DNA of 64,000 bases from Leptodontidium sp. MPI-SDFR-AT-0119. Lineage: Eukaryota; Ascomycota; Leotiomycetes; Helotiales; Leptodontidiaceae. The position numbers were made by a program, and so were the translations under genes. Below the pieces are notes generated by a model. It saw only the letters and a list, made by a program, of their open reading frames with translations. It was not told the DNA's origin and ran no database searches. Where the stretch lies: contig JAHLEZ010000019.1 in the NCBI GenBank assembly GCA_020726505.1, positions 186,001 through 250,000 on the forward strand, written 5' to 3'. How positions within the stretch are numbered: the first letter of the stretch is position 1; each line of letters opens with the position of its first letter. Shown here piece after piece: positions 1 to 11,830 of this stretch.

Positions 1-2815
1 ACCATACGCGTCTCCTGTCACGGCATCCCAAAGCATTCAGCTCCTGTCACTGCATTACAGACTCTGCAGGCCTTATCGTCGGAACTAGATAGAACTTGCT
101 TCCCGTCTGGCGAGAAGCATACTGAGTTTACTACACCTGAGTGACCGTTAAGAATGAGTCGAACCTCTCTTTTCTTTAAATCCCACAGGCGCACCAGCTG
201 GTCCACAGATCCAGATGCAATCAATGAGCTGTCTGAGGAGAATGCAACAACATTGACACCACTGGAGTGGCCATCTAGCACTCCAAGCTCTTCCCCTTTC
301 AGTGCATCTGCAATACGGATCGTTTCATCCATTGAGGCTGACGCAAGTAGCTTGCCGTTCGGGGAAAACTTGACAGAATTCACCCATCGTGAATGCCCTC
401 TAAGTGTGTAGATAACGACCCTAGTCTTGAAGTCCCATGCCATGACCGAAGCATCGTCTGATCCTGAGGCGATCCTTTTTCCATCTGGTGAGATGGCGAC
501 AGAGCTGACTTTGTCCGTTTGCCCTTCAAATGTGCCTCAAGTGGCTTTGCTGGCAACATCCCAGAGCTTAGCTGTCTCGCTGGTTGTCCCAGATGCTACC
601 TGTCGACCATCTGGAGTGAATGCTATATTATTGACATAATTGTATTCGTCCTTGACCTTTGCAGCAAGGGCTTCGGCATTCCGAATATCTTTCATCTAGT
701 GTTGTATGTGACTCCAAAATCGATTTTTAAGCTCATTGGTGGGTGGAATGAACGCAAGGGCAGAACAATAAGTCTGGATGGGTACCTCTCCGGGTATTGA
801 ATGAAAGGCGAAGATAGAACGACTTGCATCTTTGCAGTACGGCTCTTGCTGTGCATTATTTAGCGACTTCATATTTGTGAACTAGCGTTTTATATTTATG
901 GTCGTCATGAAGAGCTACTTACGACCAATAGGGATTGATACATCCTGATTATAGGTGCAGCTTGCAGACCTTTACCTATCAGGTTGATAGCCTCAAGCCA
1001 CCAGAGCCAATGAAGAAGTGTTGCTGGAAGAACTGATGGACTTCGTAACCATCACATAGATGAGCCCCACTCTGCCGATAATGTTGAGCCCAGTAGAGAC
1101 AGGCGTATTGAAGCTCCGCAGGAATAAATTGTTCTATCAAGTTCGGATCAATATTCTTGACCAGTGTGCCTGGAGATTTGAGACCGCAGATGTTTCGTCT
1201 GAGCATATTCGACATCAGCCGGATGCAATTGTCGGCTAGAACTTTGTGTGCTGGCTTTTCGTCTACCTAAGAGTCGCGGCCTTTACACCGTTCCTTGTCC
1301 AGAAGAAAGTCACATAAGGTGGGTGGTGTGGTCGAAATGGACGATTCGATTGACTCGGAATGTGGAAAATGGTATGCAGATCCGACATTTTCGCAGCAAT
1401 GTCATCCAATGGACGACCAAGTATGTGTGAAGAGGAGGGGAAAAAAAGACGAAACTACCAAGTACCTCTCGCAGCATATCGTAGGCTTCCGCTTTTTCCT
1501 CGTCGCTGTATCCTTGCTGGATGGAGACTTTGAGAACGGTGATGTAGATTTGGTCCAGTTGCTTTTCGGGCCTAGCTCTGGAGCAATGGTCATTGATGAG
1601 CATTTCGACTCTTCTCTTCGCGACATGCTTGCCTTCACGAACAAAGCGGCATGCTGTCGAGGCCCAGATGAACAGGCCACATGAAATTTCAACTAAGCGT
1701 TTGATGGTTCGTGGGCCCGGCCAGTCAACAGGAAATACTCGCTCTTCTCTGACCAGCTCGAAGCGATTTTGGAAGAAGAGGGTAAGATCTCGATTCACAA
1801 TCGTCGGTTGTATTTCATGGAGAATAAATACCTGGCGTTCAGCTTCCGGTATCTGGGGAAAGCCACAACGGATGGCAATTTCTGGCCCACTTGTGATGAA
1901 AATTCTTAGATGGATGTTTTTCAGCGAGCTTGTTTGTGTAAGAAGCCTTAGCAGGACTCGAATGTCTTGTTCGCATCGCATTCGTCAAGCGCGTCAATTA
2001 CAAGAACAATAGTAGCAGGGGCCTTGCCGATGGCTTTTGAGAGCGGGCTTAGAATCAGTTGATTCCACTGGTCCCGAAGCGAACACAATGCGATATCCTG
2101 GTTCTCTTGGATGTGACGTTTGGCGGATGGATTCTTGGCTGCTAACTGTGATGCGAGCGTTGTAAATAGTTTTTCAGCAAGGCTAACATCCCCACCACCC
2201 CTTGAGAAAAAGAAGCTTCCTCCCAAGTTGCCTCGGTCATAATAAATTCTGGCAGCTGTACGAGCAACTGTGGATTTACCTGTTCCTGCCATGCCGTCTA
2301 GCCAGTAAATACATCTTGCGTCGGACCCGTCAGCCCAACTTGTGATGTCTTGAAGGATGTCGACTCGGGTATTTGAAAGACATTCTGGGCCATGCTGGTT
2401 TTCGAGAGAGTTGAAGGCCGCTTGAGGGGTGGCAGGTAATTGAGATAGCGGTCGATCAAATTTCGTATTCTCTGTATGTGTCTTCTCGATCTCTTGTTCC
2501 GGTCTTGTGAAGGCGTGATCCCCTTCTCCGTATATGAGTGGCAGAAATACAGAGAAAATTCCCAGAAGAGAATATGCTTTGTCTTCTTTGCGTTTGGTCC
2601 GTCGATGCTTTGCCCATGAAAGTCGCTCCGCAACACTGAATTGACTCAATGGTTGTCCACGCAATGCCTGGTGCGGAATTCCAGTTGTTGTATGCATCAG
2701 ATTCTCCAATGATATCTTGTCTCCAAGGTAGGTATCTTGAGCCGAGAAAAACCCGACTTTTGTTCTTCTGGGGACTTGACGAGAACTCTACTTTGTACAT
2801 AATTAGGACGCAATG
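1..2815 (-). pseudogene. Relic HET-NACHT-WD40 (NLR-like) allorecognition gene
   Basis: Minus-strand remains of a fungal NLR of the HET-E/HET-D type, truncated by the left window edge. In gene order: the end of a HET domain (2640-2815, ending in an ED-AYSLLGIF and IYGEG block near 2520-2600), a NACHT NTPase with Walker A GMAGTGKST (about 2270-2296) and Walker B VIDALDEC (about 1975-2000), a NACHT-WD40 linker (979-1215), then at least five WD40 repeats (18-640). It is broken: a one-base frameshift after the DECD motif (about 1960-1980), another near 1005-1015 where an HWL-EAI block changes frame, and an in-frame TGA at 537-539 inside the WD40 repeats (explainable as CGA to TGA). The family detects non-self and triggers heterokaryon incompatibility; this copy cannot encode the full protein. 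Confidence 0.8.
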
Positions 2816-3897
2816 TGCTGATTTGAGAGCAGAACACGAGAGCCGGAGACGAGCAGAGAGGAAGTTGTGGGGGGCCTGGAGACACGCTGAAAGATTTTGC
2901 ATTCCGTGAACCAAATCCGGACTTGTGAGAGGGCCTGGAAAGAATTCACAGCTGTGAATTACGGCCTGATATAGAACATCCAAGGAGCGTTCGAGAGTGT
3001 ATACTTTGTTTTTCAAACTGAGATAAACCTATTCTTAGCATTTCAGATTCATCGGCATGCGGGAATAGCATCCCATGCAGACGTAGATGCGAGTATGATT
3101 AGGAATCCCATCGAAGTCTTCCAGTAATCCACCCCTCTGATGCACTACCCCATCTATAAATGCCCTGATAGACCCATCCCAGATTTCGATCCCCTCCAGA
3201 TGCTTTCCACAACTTCAGCCCAGAAACCAACGGCGACATCAAAACCCAAGACTCAGAATCGAAGACACTTCAGTTTCCATCAAACAGGCTGTCTCAAACA
3301 TGCCGAAGCTCGCACAAGATACGTATATGTGCCCAGTCTGTTTCCAACTATTCTATGAGATGGAAAAAGAGAGGAAACATCATGATAGCTCGCATGGCGA
3401 TGTGGATATACTTGGGAGCTGTGAGAAGGGGTTGAAGCCCGATGATGATAGAGGACGGGATGAGTGGGAAGAGAGACTGGATGTTATGTACCCGTAATTG
3501 TGCGGATCATTGAAATGGAGGAGTGTTATCAGTGTGCAAGCATGCAGTGTGAAATGGCTGGGCGCACGAATGACCGGTGAAATTGGGGCAAATTGGTCGA
3601 GAACTTATACAACTTCTGTGTGACCAGCTGCAACGATGTGCAGCTACTGAATTTTAGAGGCGCATGTTCGGGTAGTGTTCAGAAGGCAAGGAAGCTGTGC
3701 AATATTAATGTGTCACAATGAGTATGGAAGACACCTACTCTGAAAAGGACCACGAAGAACCCCTGGTTGGAAACTCGCATACCACACTGTATTCTATTTC
3801 TCTAATGCTATTATTTCGACGCCATCTATGCCATATGCTGCCTTCCCGTTCATGCAACATTACTCATAACTCATTATCTCCGCATATATCACATGTC
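2816..3897. other. Intergenic stretch between NLR relic and SKI2
   Basis: No clear conserved gene. It holds the presumed decayed 5' end of the NLR relic and one small zinc-finger-like ORF listed separately. The ORFs on the plus strand at 3718-4195 lie mostly antisense to the SKI2 C-terminus and are shadows. Confidence 0.5.
3300..3497 (+). CDS. Small putative C2H2-like zinc-finger ORF
   Basis: A 65-residue ORF, not recognised. Residues 10-32 hold a CPVC pair followed by an HH and a later H, loosely like a C2H2 finger (C-x2-C, then H about 15-20 residues on), followed by an acidic tail. Short length, lack of neighbours on the same strand and proximity to a pseudogene make a gene fragment as likely as a real gene. 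No signal peptide or membrane segment is visible. Confidence 0.25.
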   Translation: MPKLAQDTYMCPVCFQLFYEMEKERKHHDSSHGDVDILGSCEKGLKPDDDRGRDEWEERLDVMYP

Positions 3898-6800
3898 TCA
3901 CATGTACAGACTTGCAACAGCCGTGATATCTCGCTTGATCATCTCCTGGCAAGTCTGCATCTTCGTAAAAAGTTCCGGATCACCAATAATCCTTGCAGCG
4001 TTTTTGACCTCTCTGCAGGTCTCATCCAACCTCGTGATGACTCTCACGATAGTGCCTTCAAGTACATCCGTCAAGTCGGTGATGTTCTTGAAACTCATGC
4101 CGCGCGCCCACTCATACACCACTTCCATCAAGCCGAACCGGGGACGAGAGACAAAATCATTCGAGTCGTCTGAGGAGAGGATGACTTGGTGGTAGGTCTG
4201 GCGCTCGTTGACTTTCTCGGAGATTTCGATGATGGTCTTCATGCCACGTTCGAGATTTCCTGTCAGGTTTGGGACTGTGTCGGTTTTCTCCTGGAATACG
4301 AAGGCGGACAGAAGGGCAACTATTTCCGCCGGTTCGTAAGGTGCGAGCACGTTATCCAGAATGAGTTCCGTGAGGACGAGCTCGTCGGCGGAATGAATCT
4401 CACAGGCTACTTTACCTTTGAGTTGGACGCGGGAACTATCATCGATAAATTCGAGATCTTTGAGAACTTGGATACGTTGCTCGTAGTCGGGAAGGAGTTG
4501 AAGGTTTTGATCAGACATCAGCTGGCGGAGTTGAGAAATATTTTCTTGAATGAGCCATTGGTCGTGACACATTGCGAACTTTCATTGGTTAGTAAGCTTC
4601 ATCTAAGGAAAAAAAGGCCTTACATGTTTTACAAACTGGGGACACTTCAGACAAGCAGCTTTCTGAGCGATGGTTGACTCCTCGACCCGCTTTATAAGGA
4701 TATCTCGCAGCTGCATGTCCTTAAGTTTTGTCCAGTCCAGTTCGTTCCATTCATCGGATTCCCATGACTGACAGAGCTTGGCCAGTTTCTCTTTCGCTTC
4801 TTGATGTAGTTCTTTGGCATTGAAGATGTCTGGGATGACTCCTTTGACTACAGTATCCGTCACACACTCGATATCAGCTACCGGAATCTGGTAAGTTTTG
4901 ACATTGACCTCTTTCTTAGTTGCGGGGAGTTTGGTGAACAATTTTCTATACTTCGGCAAGTAGGGAAGCAGATCAGTGGAGTCTCTTTGATCTCTGCGTG
5001 TCTTGACCTCCAACACATGAACTGTTGGAGCAGATCCACCTGTTGCACCCTCTTTGAGAAGGATTCCTGGAGTTCGTATGCCGTCCTTGCTGTAAACAAT
5101 CAATCTCTTAGCAGAAAACATTCGGCGTCCTACGGGCGTGGCGAGGAGGCCAAGGTGCAGATCCAAAGTGAGCTGCTTGAAGTTCTGAGAGGCTTGATGG
5201 CAAGCTTCTAGATCTGCATCACAAATGCTGCAAGGCTCACGTTTGATCTTTGCTAGATCTGCTTCTGACACTTTGACTGCTTTTTCGTGCTCTGGAAGAA
5301 GTTGCTGTGTAGCATGCTCGCTGAAACTTCGCTTGATCATCTCTTCAATCTTCAAGGCTTCTACACGAAGTAGGTTCAAGATCATGTTGTACGTCAATCT
5401 GAACTGCGAACGGAGTTTTGATGGATCTCCAAGGATCATCTGACGAAGTTCTGTGACTGGTGGGGCTTCACCTCCACCAGGAGCGACAATAATTACCGAT
5501 CCGACAGGATCTAAACCTCTTCGACCAGCTCTGCCTGCCATTTGAGTGTACTCTCCAGGTAGCAGATTTCGGAATGAATGGCCATCATGCTTTCGGTATC
5601 CCGAAAAAACTACTGTACGAGTTGGGAGATTGAGTCCCATCGCAAAAGTCTCGGTTGCGAAGAGAACCTTGACCAAAGTCTGTGCAAACAACATTTCGAC
5701 GACCTCCTTGACAATAGGTAGCATACCACCATGATGCACTGCAATACCCCGACCAAGCATATCCCTCAGTCGTACAATCTGTGGCAAGAGGCGGTCTTCT
5801 GGTTTCAGTCTTGCAATCGACTTTTCAATGATCATGTGAATTGCACTCTTCTCGGTGGCAGTACAAAAATCTTGGTTACTGAGAGCATCAGCATTCTCCT
5901 CACATCGCTTCTTGGAGAAGACGAATATGCATGCTGGAAGAAGTGACTCTTTCTTGAGGAATTGGACAAGATGAACCCAAAGAGTTTTATCTTGAGCAGC
6001 AGATGTTCGCCCACCGGGTCGTCCTCCTCTGCCCATGTGGCCTGGTGCATGGCTTGCTCGAGGAGGTCCTCGACCCCTTTGTGGTGCACCTCCACGTTGA
6101 CCACCTCTCTGATTCCCACCACGCTGGTTTTGACCTCGCCCACTGCGCGCATTTCCCCCTCCGCGAGTATGAGCTTCGGGTGGTGGAAGTGCTTTGACCT
6201 TGTCTCTGCCAGACAATACATCATTTGCGTCTTTCCAGCCCTTTTCAATGAACCTCTTTTCAGCGTCCACGATCTTATGGATGCCTTTCTCTGCCCAGAT
6301 ATAATGCTCAAGCGGAACTGGTCGCTTGGGCGTTGAAATGACATATATGTCTTTTCGTTTGGTCCGTCCAACCCAAGACGCAAATTCATAGGTGTTAGGG
6401 ACTGTGGCAGACAGTAGGATCAAAGTGACATGCTCTGGTAACATGATAATGACTTCTTCCCAAACCACACCTCTCTCGAGATCATTGACATAATGTACTT
6501 CATCAAAGATAACGAACTCGACGTCTCTAATAAGATCAGCTCCACGATAGAGCATACTTCTCAAGATTTCTGTCGTCATGATCAGACAGCTTGCTTCGGG
6601 TGCGATCTGAACATCTCCAGTCAAGATTCCAACTTCATCGAAGATCTGTCTGAAGTCACGGAACTTCTGGTTACTCAAAGCCTTGATTGGCGACGTGTAA
6701 ATCGCCTTTGTCATGTGCTTAGCGGCAAGAGCGATAGCATACTCGGCGACCACTGTTTTACCAGCGGATGTGTGGGCTGCCACAAATACCGAGTCGCCAT

Positions 6801-7834
6801 TTTCGAGATGGTAGACCGCCTCCTTCTGGAAAGTGTCGAGCTCGAAAGGCCATTCCCTCGCCATGTCCGGTACTAGTTCCCTGAAATTCGTAATGTCCCT
6901 CTTGATGTCCACCATGTGAGCCCATTCCCTGCCTCCCCTCTTCGAACTTGAGGCAGCAAGGACACCGTGGGGTTCCAGAGCCGGAAACTCGACAGGTAGC
7001 AGAGAATCGATATCATCATCTCCGTCCTCCTCGGATGCATCGCCCGAATCGCCTGAATTAACACCATTTTCCTTCTCCTGGTCCAACTCAGCATCAGGCT
7101 CCTCATCCAGGACCCCTAAGACTTCATCTGCCTCTTTTTCGTCTCCCTCGCTCTTCTTCTTCTTGCCGAAATCCAGGCCCCTCTCCAACCCAGGTGCGAT
7201 CTCCAGCAGCCCCCCATCTCCAAGATTGATCACCCTCTCCAGCTTCGCCTTTGCACCACCGCTGACCAGAACATTATTCCCACTCTTCAGGGCTTGGTCC
7301 TCCAAAGCAGCCGCAGCTTCCACGCCCTCCAATCCACCTGGTGCAAATGGAAAGAATCCTGCAGCACCGCGTACAAAATCTGCTCTGTTTGCGGGCTTAC
7401 GCAGGAATGATGTGCTATTCTTCGCTGTCGCGCTGTTCGCAGGGACCGTAACCTCTTTATATCCTGTAACTCTGCCAGAGAGACCTTCGCGTGTGAACCG
7501 AGTTATGGTTCGGGTTTGGGTGGGTGCGATCTTGAAGAGGGTTGTGAAGTCTGTGGAAGCTTCCCATCTCCTTCGACTGGTGTTAGCTGTGGCATTCAGA
7601 CGAAGAGAGCAGAGCTTACTGTTGGAGCTTGTTGAGCCAGTCTACAGAGAACGATGTAGAAGGGGTAAGATATTTCTCTTCCAGCTCGCGTTTGAGGTCG
7701 TCTGGGGATTGCTTGATGCGTTTGCAAGGACGTTGCTCTTCGAGAATGTGGTCTATCCAATCGTCTGCTGTATCGTCTGCGACGGCACTGGAAAGATGGA
7801 CTCTCTCTAGAGCATCCACCAGACTGTCGGCCAT
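3898..7834 (-). CDS. SKI2: Ski2-type superkiller RNA helicase
   Basis: Model: complement of 3898-4578, 4624-7576 and 7620-7834, giving 1282 aa, the usual Ski2 size. Introns are 45 and 43 nt with canonical GT-AG ends; the C-terminal one joins ...QFVKH to FAMCHDQW. Visible helicase motifs: Walker A HTSAGKT (about residue 340), DEVH box (about 430), SATVPN motif III and QMAGRAGRRG motif VI; then the rRNA_proc-arch region and the C-terminal DSHCT domain. An RGG-rich stretch (positions about 6010-6170) lies between the helicase cores. Ski2 is the 3'-5' helicase of the cytoplasmic Ski complex (Ski2-Ski3-Ski8) that feeds mRNAs to the exosome in 3'-5' decay, no-go/non-stop decay and double-stranded RNA virus control. 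The frame is intact with no sign of decay. Confidence 0.95.
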
Positions 7835-8132
7835 TTTAGCTTACCTCGTAGCAGAGCTCGCAGGTAGTTTGGTGTTGTTGTGTATGTTCTTGAGAGGGCT
7901 GGGTTAAATGTGTTGATCTTACTGGTGTCACGAAATAGGCGAACGCAAGGCTACGATTTTACCCCGCCATCCATTTTGAGACATTTTACAATATTCAAAA
8001 GTTTCAATACAGCATCTTCAATTCTCGTGTCTAACATGTCCATAGCCACTGCGGCATTACCGTATTACCCCAAACGCCAGCCCAATCCGAGATAGTCCAT
8101 GCCAATTGTAAGCCAGACTCCTTCATGCCCCT

Positions 8133-9195
8133 CTACCACATATCATCATCCATACCCATATCATTCATAGCCTCCATCTCATCCTCGTCAATCTCGTCTT
8201 GAGGAGCTTTGCTGGCAGTAGGAGTTGGTTTAATGCCAGTCGTCGCCTGCATCATTTCCTCCTCTGCCAACAGAGCATCAAGTTCATCATCATCTGGTCC
8301 AAATTCATCCACAACTGTCTTCGCTGGTCCAAATATACTAGCTCCAGTTCCACCAAAGATTGAGTCTGTCTGTGAAGTGGCCTCTTCCACCGGTTTTTGC
8401 CTTGATGCTCTTGGTGTAGCGTCATACAAATCCCCATCACCCATATCAACATCGCCACCAGAATTATCATTCGGTGTAGGTGTTCTCGGTCTTTCCCCAC
8501 CCACATTGTCGAATATAGGCGCAACTCTAGGAGCAGTTTTCTCTCGTCCGTCATTCTCCTTCGCTGGCGCCGGTTCATCGGAGATGGAATCCTCATTTAC
8601 TGTTTGTGGTTTGCCCTCGTTGATCCATTCCATTCTCATCATCTGAATTCGTTTCTTGTGACCCATCTTCTCTACCATTGCCAATGCGTCAAGGAAACGG
8701 GCTTTGGGAAAGAGGTCGTCGAGCCATATTTGGTAGAATGAAAGGAGTTTGGATGCATCGGAATACTAAATGCATGTTAGATGTGTTCTGGCCGGGGTTC
8801 GAAAATAGTACCTCGTGGCCCTTGCCCTTCAACTTGAGATGATGCTTCGCCCTATTTCTTAATTTTGGAATTCCATTCGCCGAAAGTAATCTAAAGTCCA
8901 ATTAGATGAAGAAAGGAACAGTGACACAGGCTCTTTACCTGTTCTCGTCCAGCTTCACTCGTGGAGCTCTTGGCTTTCTGGTGACCTCAACTTCCTCATC
9001 AATTCCCAATCCAGCACCTCCTTTTGCTTTAGCAGCGGCATCCTTTTCCTTCTGTCTCTCTTTTGCACCGGGTACAACATAGTTTTCGCTGAAGGGATCG
9101 TTTATATCGGCATCGTAGTTGAACAAATCGTCGAATTCATCCCCTCCCGCAGATGGTCCTTCGGTGGGAAGAGAGCGAGTATTGGTATCTGACAT
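8133..9195 (-). CDS. CSM3: Csm3/Swi3/Tipin replication fork protection protein
   Basis: Model: complement of 8133-8765, 8812-8890 and 8939-9195 (322 aa); introns of 46 and 48 nt keep the frame and restore the conserved Swi3 block (LLSANGIPKLR ... KLKGKGHE ... YSDASKLLSFYQIWLDDLFPKA). The start at 9195 (MSDTNT) is preferred over an in-frame ATG nine codons upstream because the downstream sequence starts the conserved acidic leader. The Swi3 domain is at about residues 80-160; the rest is acidic and disordered, ending in a Met/Asp-rich tail. Csm3/Swi3 pairs with Tof1/Swi1 in the fork protection complex, stabilising stalled forks, aiding the S-phase checkpoint and meiotic segregation. It lies head-to-head with the complex I subunit gene. 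Confidence 0.9.
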
Positions 9196-9475
9196 ACTGA
9201 ATTGAAACCTCAAAGAAGCCAAACAAATCTAAATTCCGATTTTCGCGTTATTGATTGTTCAATAGTCGTCAGAACCCCTTCTGGTTGTCGTGAATTCTTT
9301 TACTCTCGATAGAGTCGCGTCCAACTCACGCAAATGCAGAGGGACGCGCCGAACCACTTCGGAGCTCGGCGTAACCTTATTCCTAGCGCCATGAGGTTGA
9401 GCTCAGCAACGACGATTCCAGAACGAACCTCATCAGAAGCAGAATAGCAATTGGGACCTCCACTCCGCCCTCAAG
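9196..9475. promoter_or_regulatory. Shared divergent promoter, CSM3 / complex I 21 kDa subunit
   Basis: 280 bp separate the two start codons, so both promoters must lie here (inference from arrangement). No clear TATA box is seen; the start side of the complex I gene is pyrimidine-poor and the region contains CCTCAT/CTCATC short repeats around 9425-9475. Confidence 0.5.
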
Positions 9476-10210
9476 ATGTCGAACGTCGAGCAGCGGCCAT
9501 TTGTGCCAGCCAAGAAAGTTGATACTGATTACCCCCGTTCGTTTTCCACCAACCCCTTCTTCTGGGATCGAAGCTAACGATATTCCCCTCAGCTCATCGA
9601 CAGTGACCCGTAAGCTCCTTAAGCACCAAACATGGATCCTAGGTCCAGATCAAGATATTGACGGATGGCAGGCATTTCAAACGAGTAATCGGATATGCGC
9701 GGAAGTCGGATTACGTTGCTGGAGCAGCGACGGCGACTGCGGGGCCAGGACTGATGCTTCTATGGGAGAGAATTGCACCTTCGTTGGTTGGAAAAGGAGG
9801 ATTCGCACCTATCATGCGTCTAACGGGGGCAATTGGAATCAGTGCTGGATTCTTGATGTTCTACCAACGGTCGATATGTTCGTCTCCCCCAAATTCGTCG
9901 GCTGGATTCCCTGGGCATTTTACTAATGTGTTTGATGGCAGTGCGGTTCTACGGCTTCACAGAGAACTCGAGGGAAGTGGCTATGGACATGAAGGAAATG
10001 GTCACCAAAGTGAAGAAAGGAGAACCACTATACGGTGTCAGCTCGACAACCCCATATATCCAGGGTATGGCGAGCAGAAACTCGAGATATTCGGGTGTCT
10101 GGCTGCATGTTTTGCCATGGTTCAACTTTGTGAACCACAACCAACATGGTGTGGATACGGCAAAATATTACCAACAAGCTGAGAGAGAGTTGGCAGCCGA
10201 GGGAAAGTAG
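9476..10210 (+). CDS. NUXM: NADH:ubiquinone oxidoreductase 21 kDa subunit (NUXM type), one-base frame problem
   Basis: Model: 9476-9536 (see below), a 17-nt mini-exon 9593-9609, 9672-9877 and 9942-10210, about 183 aa. The N-terminal exon ends DTDYP, the mini-exon gives LIDSDP, then HFKRVIGYARKSDYV, a membrane stretch around the GFLMFYQRSIL block, and the C-terminal RFYGFTENSREV...GVWLHVLPWFNFVNHNQHG region; these are the two Pfam halves of the fungal complex I 21 kDa accessory subunit of the inner mitochondrial membrane. Odd point: with canonical GT at 9537 the first exon is one base too long (a C5 run at 9532-9536) for the mini-exon to be in frame; one C fewer gives a perfect frame. An assembly error in the homopolymer is most likely in a housekeeping gene. 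Introns 1 and 3 both use the unusual donor gttcgt. Confidence 0.85.
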
Positions 10211-10417
10211 TCAGGAGTGACAGGATGTCTTGTTTGTACATACGGATTGGAATGGGGGTTTCATCATAGGTGTTAAATCTGGTATTCTGTCTTCAGACTT
10301 GTGACCCCTAGAGCTACTGGCTTTGGTTCAAGCAGCTCGCTCTATTTGGTGAACCATGCTCGTATTGAGGTGTCGTTCGTGAATCATCCGTCGGATAAGG
10401 CAATTTTCTCCCTTCCC

Positions 10418-11213
10418 TCAACCACCCATCTTTCCGGTCCCAATGGGCTCAACCTCCAATTTCAGCACCCTATCCTTTTTCGCCCTCGGTTCTGGCGCCC
10501 TGTCGTTCTCCTGGACATAAAACCTCCTCAGCATGACAATAGCCTCCTCCCTCAACCACCCACCATATACCTCATAATCACCCACCTTTCTCCACTCTAT
10601 CCTCCTCCTCTCCTCCTCGCTCATCTCCAGATCCTCATCCCGATCATCTCCATCTAGACATTCCCTTCCATTCTCCCTCTGGATATTCAAAACACCTCCC
10701 GTTCCCCCAAACTTCTCATTACTCGCCCCATAAAATACCCTTCTAATGCCAAACTGCCGCAGCAAGCTAGCGCACATGATACACGGCTCAACCGTAACAT
10801 ACAGGTCACATTCCTTCAGGACCTCCGGTCCATGCATTTTCTTTCCACCCCCAGAATTATGCGGAGTCATCAGAATCTCATTGATACCGATAAATTCGGC
10901 ATGGCGGGTACCGTTGTACGTCCGATTTGTGGCGTTCATACCTCGCCCGATAATGACTCCGTTGTGCACGAAGACGCAGCCGACGGGCGTTTCCGAGGTT
11001 TGAAGCGCGAGTTCAGCCTATTTGCTTTTAGTCCTTTTGGTTTGTAGATATTTAAAAGTTGTATACCATAGCCAGAGCCTCTCTCATGAAGGAGATATGT
11101 GTTTGAGTTTCTTCATCCGTCATTTGTGTGGATATCGGAAAGGGTTGTTGTGTTGTATGTAAAGGTTCGGAATTGGAGAGGGATGCTTCCATGACTGTTT
11201 TTATTTTCTTCAT
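10418..11213 (-). CDS. TAD2: tRNA-specific adenosine deaminase catalytic subunit Tad2
   Basis: Model: complement of 10418-11017 and 11067-11213 (248 aa), one 49-nt intron joining ...REALAM to AELALQTSETPVGCVF. Zinc-dependent deaminase motifs are present: HAE (in TRHAEFIG) and PCIMC (in VEPCIMCASLL), with the PVGCV segment upstream. Tad2 with Tad3 deaminates A34 to inosine at the wobble position of several tRNAs, an essential reaction. Other in-frame ATGs follow the chosen start (second and third Met at 11192 and about 11120), so the exact N-terminus is open. The C-terminal tail after the core is acidic then basic. It is convergent with the complex I subunit gene (about 207 bp between stops). 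Confidence 0.92.
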
Positions 11214-11299
11214 GCAATCAAGGAGGTATCATTTGAAGCGGGGATCGAAACCTGGTGACCTAAAGGAAATGTCTTTCTTCTGAAGCAATTTGGTGTTTT

Positions 11300-11700
11300 C
11301 GCCCACTTAGATTTTTTTTTGATCCCGCAAATTCTTACACTAGTTAAAAGCTATACTTTTGTAAGCGTTTTATAACGACACAATGCAGTTATAATACTCT
11401 TGCACATTTTTTTTTTTTAAAAAAAAGTAAACTAAAATTAAGATATCGTTGAGACATATATTTATTAAACGCACTAGCAGTACAGTATTATATTAAATAT
11501 CAATAAAGTTAGTTATACGCACGTGATAAATAGGAAAAATATAATCGAATAGAATTAAAATTTTAGTAAAAGACCAAGATGCGAATTTCTTTATTGCTGT
11601 TATACCCATACTTATACTTATTCAAAATAATACAGAATTTAACGCTTTCAAATAACGTAAAATTCAACGTTTTATTTAGACAGCACAAAAAAAGCAATTC
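11300..11700. repeat. AT-rich island, probable RIP-degraded relic
   Basis: About 400 bp that stand out by A+T content, poly-T/poly-A runs (for example near 11310 and 11408-11428) and many TpA steps, unlike both flanks. No ORF of interest crosses it. This is the composition expected of an old repeat mutated by RIP, but I cannot identify a parent element. Confidence 0.5.
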
Positions 11701-11830
11701 AAAAATCAACGTCTCTCAGTCACTGAGAACTGCCAGATACAAATACACCCACCAGAGCCCTTTCCGGCAAGTGCTCTCCGGTACTGTCTTCTGTCAGTCA
11801 CCATGAACTGCGATCACCGGCACCATCATC

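Noticed and set aside
3718..4195. Plus-strand ORFs of 100-151 codons
   Set aside because: Mostly antisense to the conserved SKI2 C-terminal DSHCT domain.
8790..8812. GGTTCGAAA in tRNA-like context
   Set aside because: It lies inside a CSM3 intron and no cloverleaf can be formed.
11236..11262. Possible tRNA T-arm (GGGATCGAAACC)
   Set aside because: No TTC in the loop and no acceptor or anticodon stem around it.
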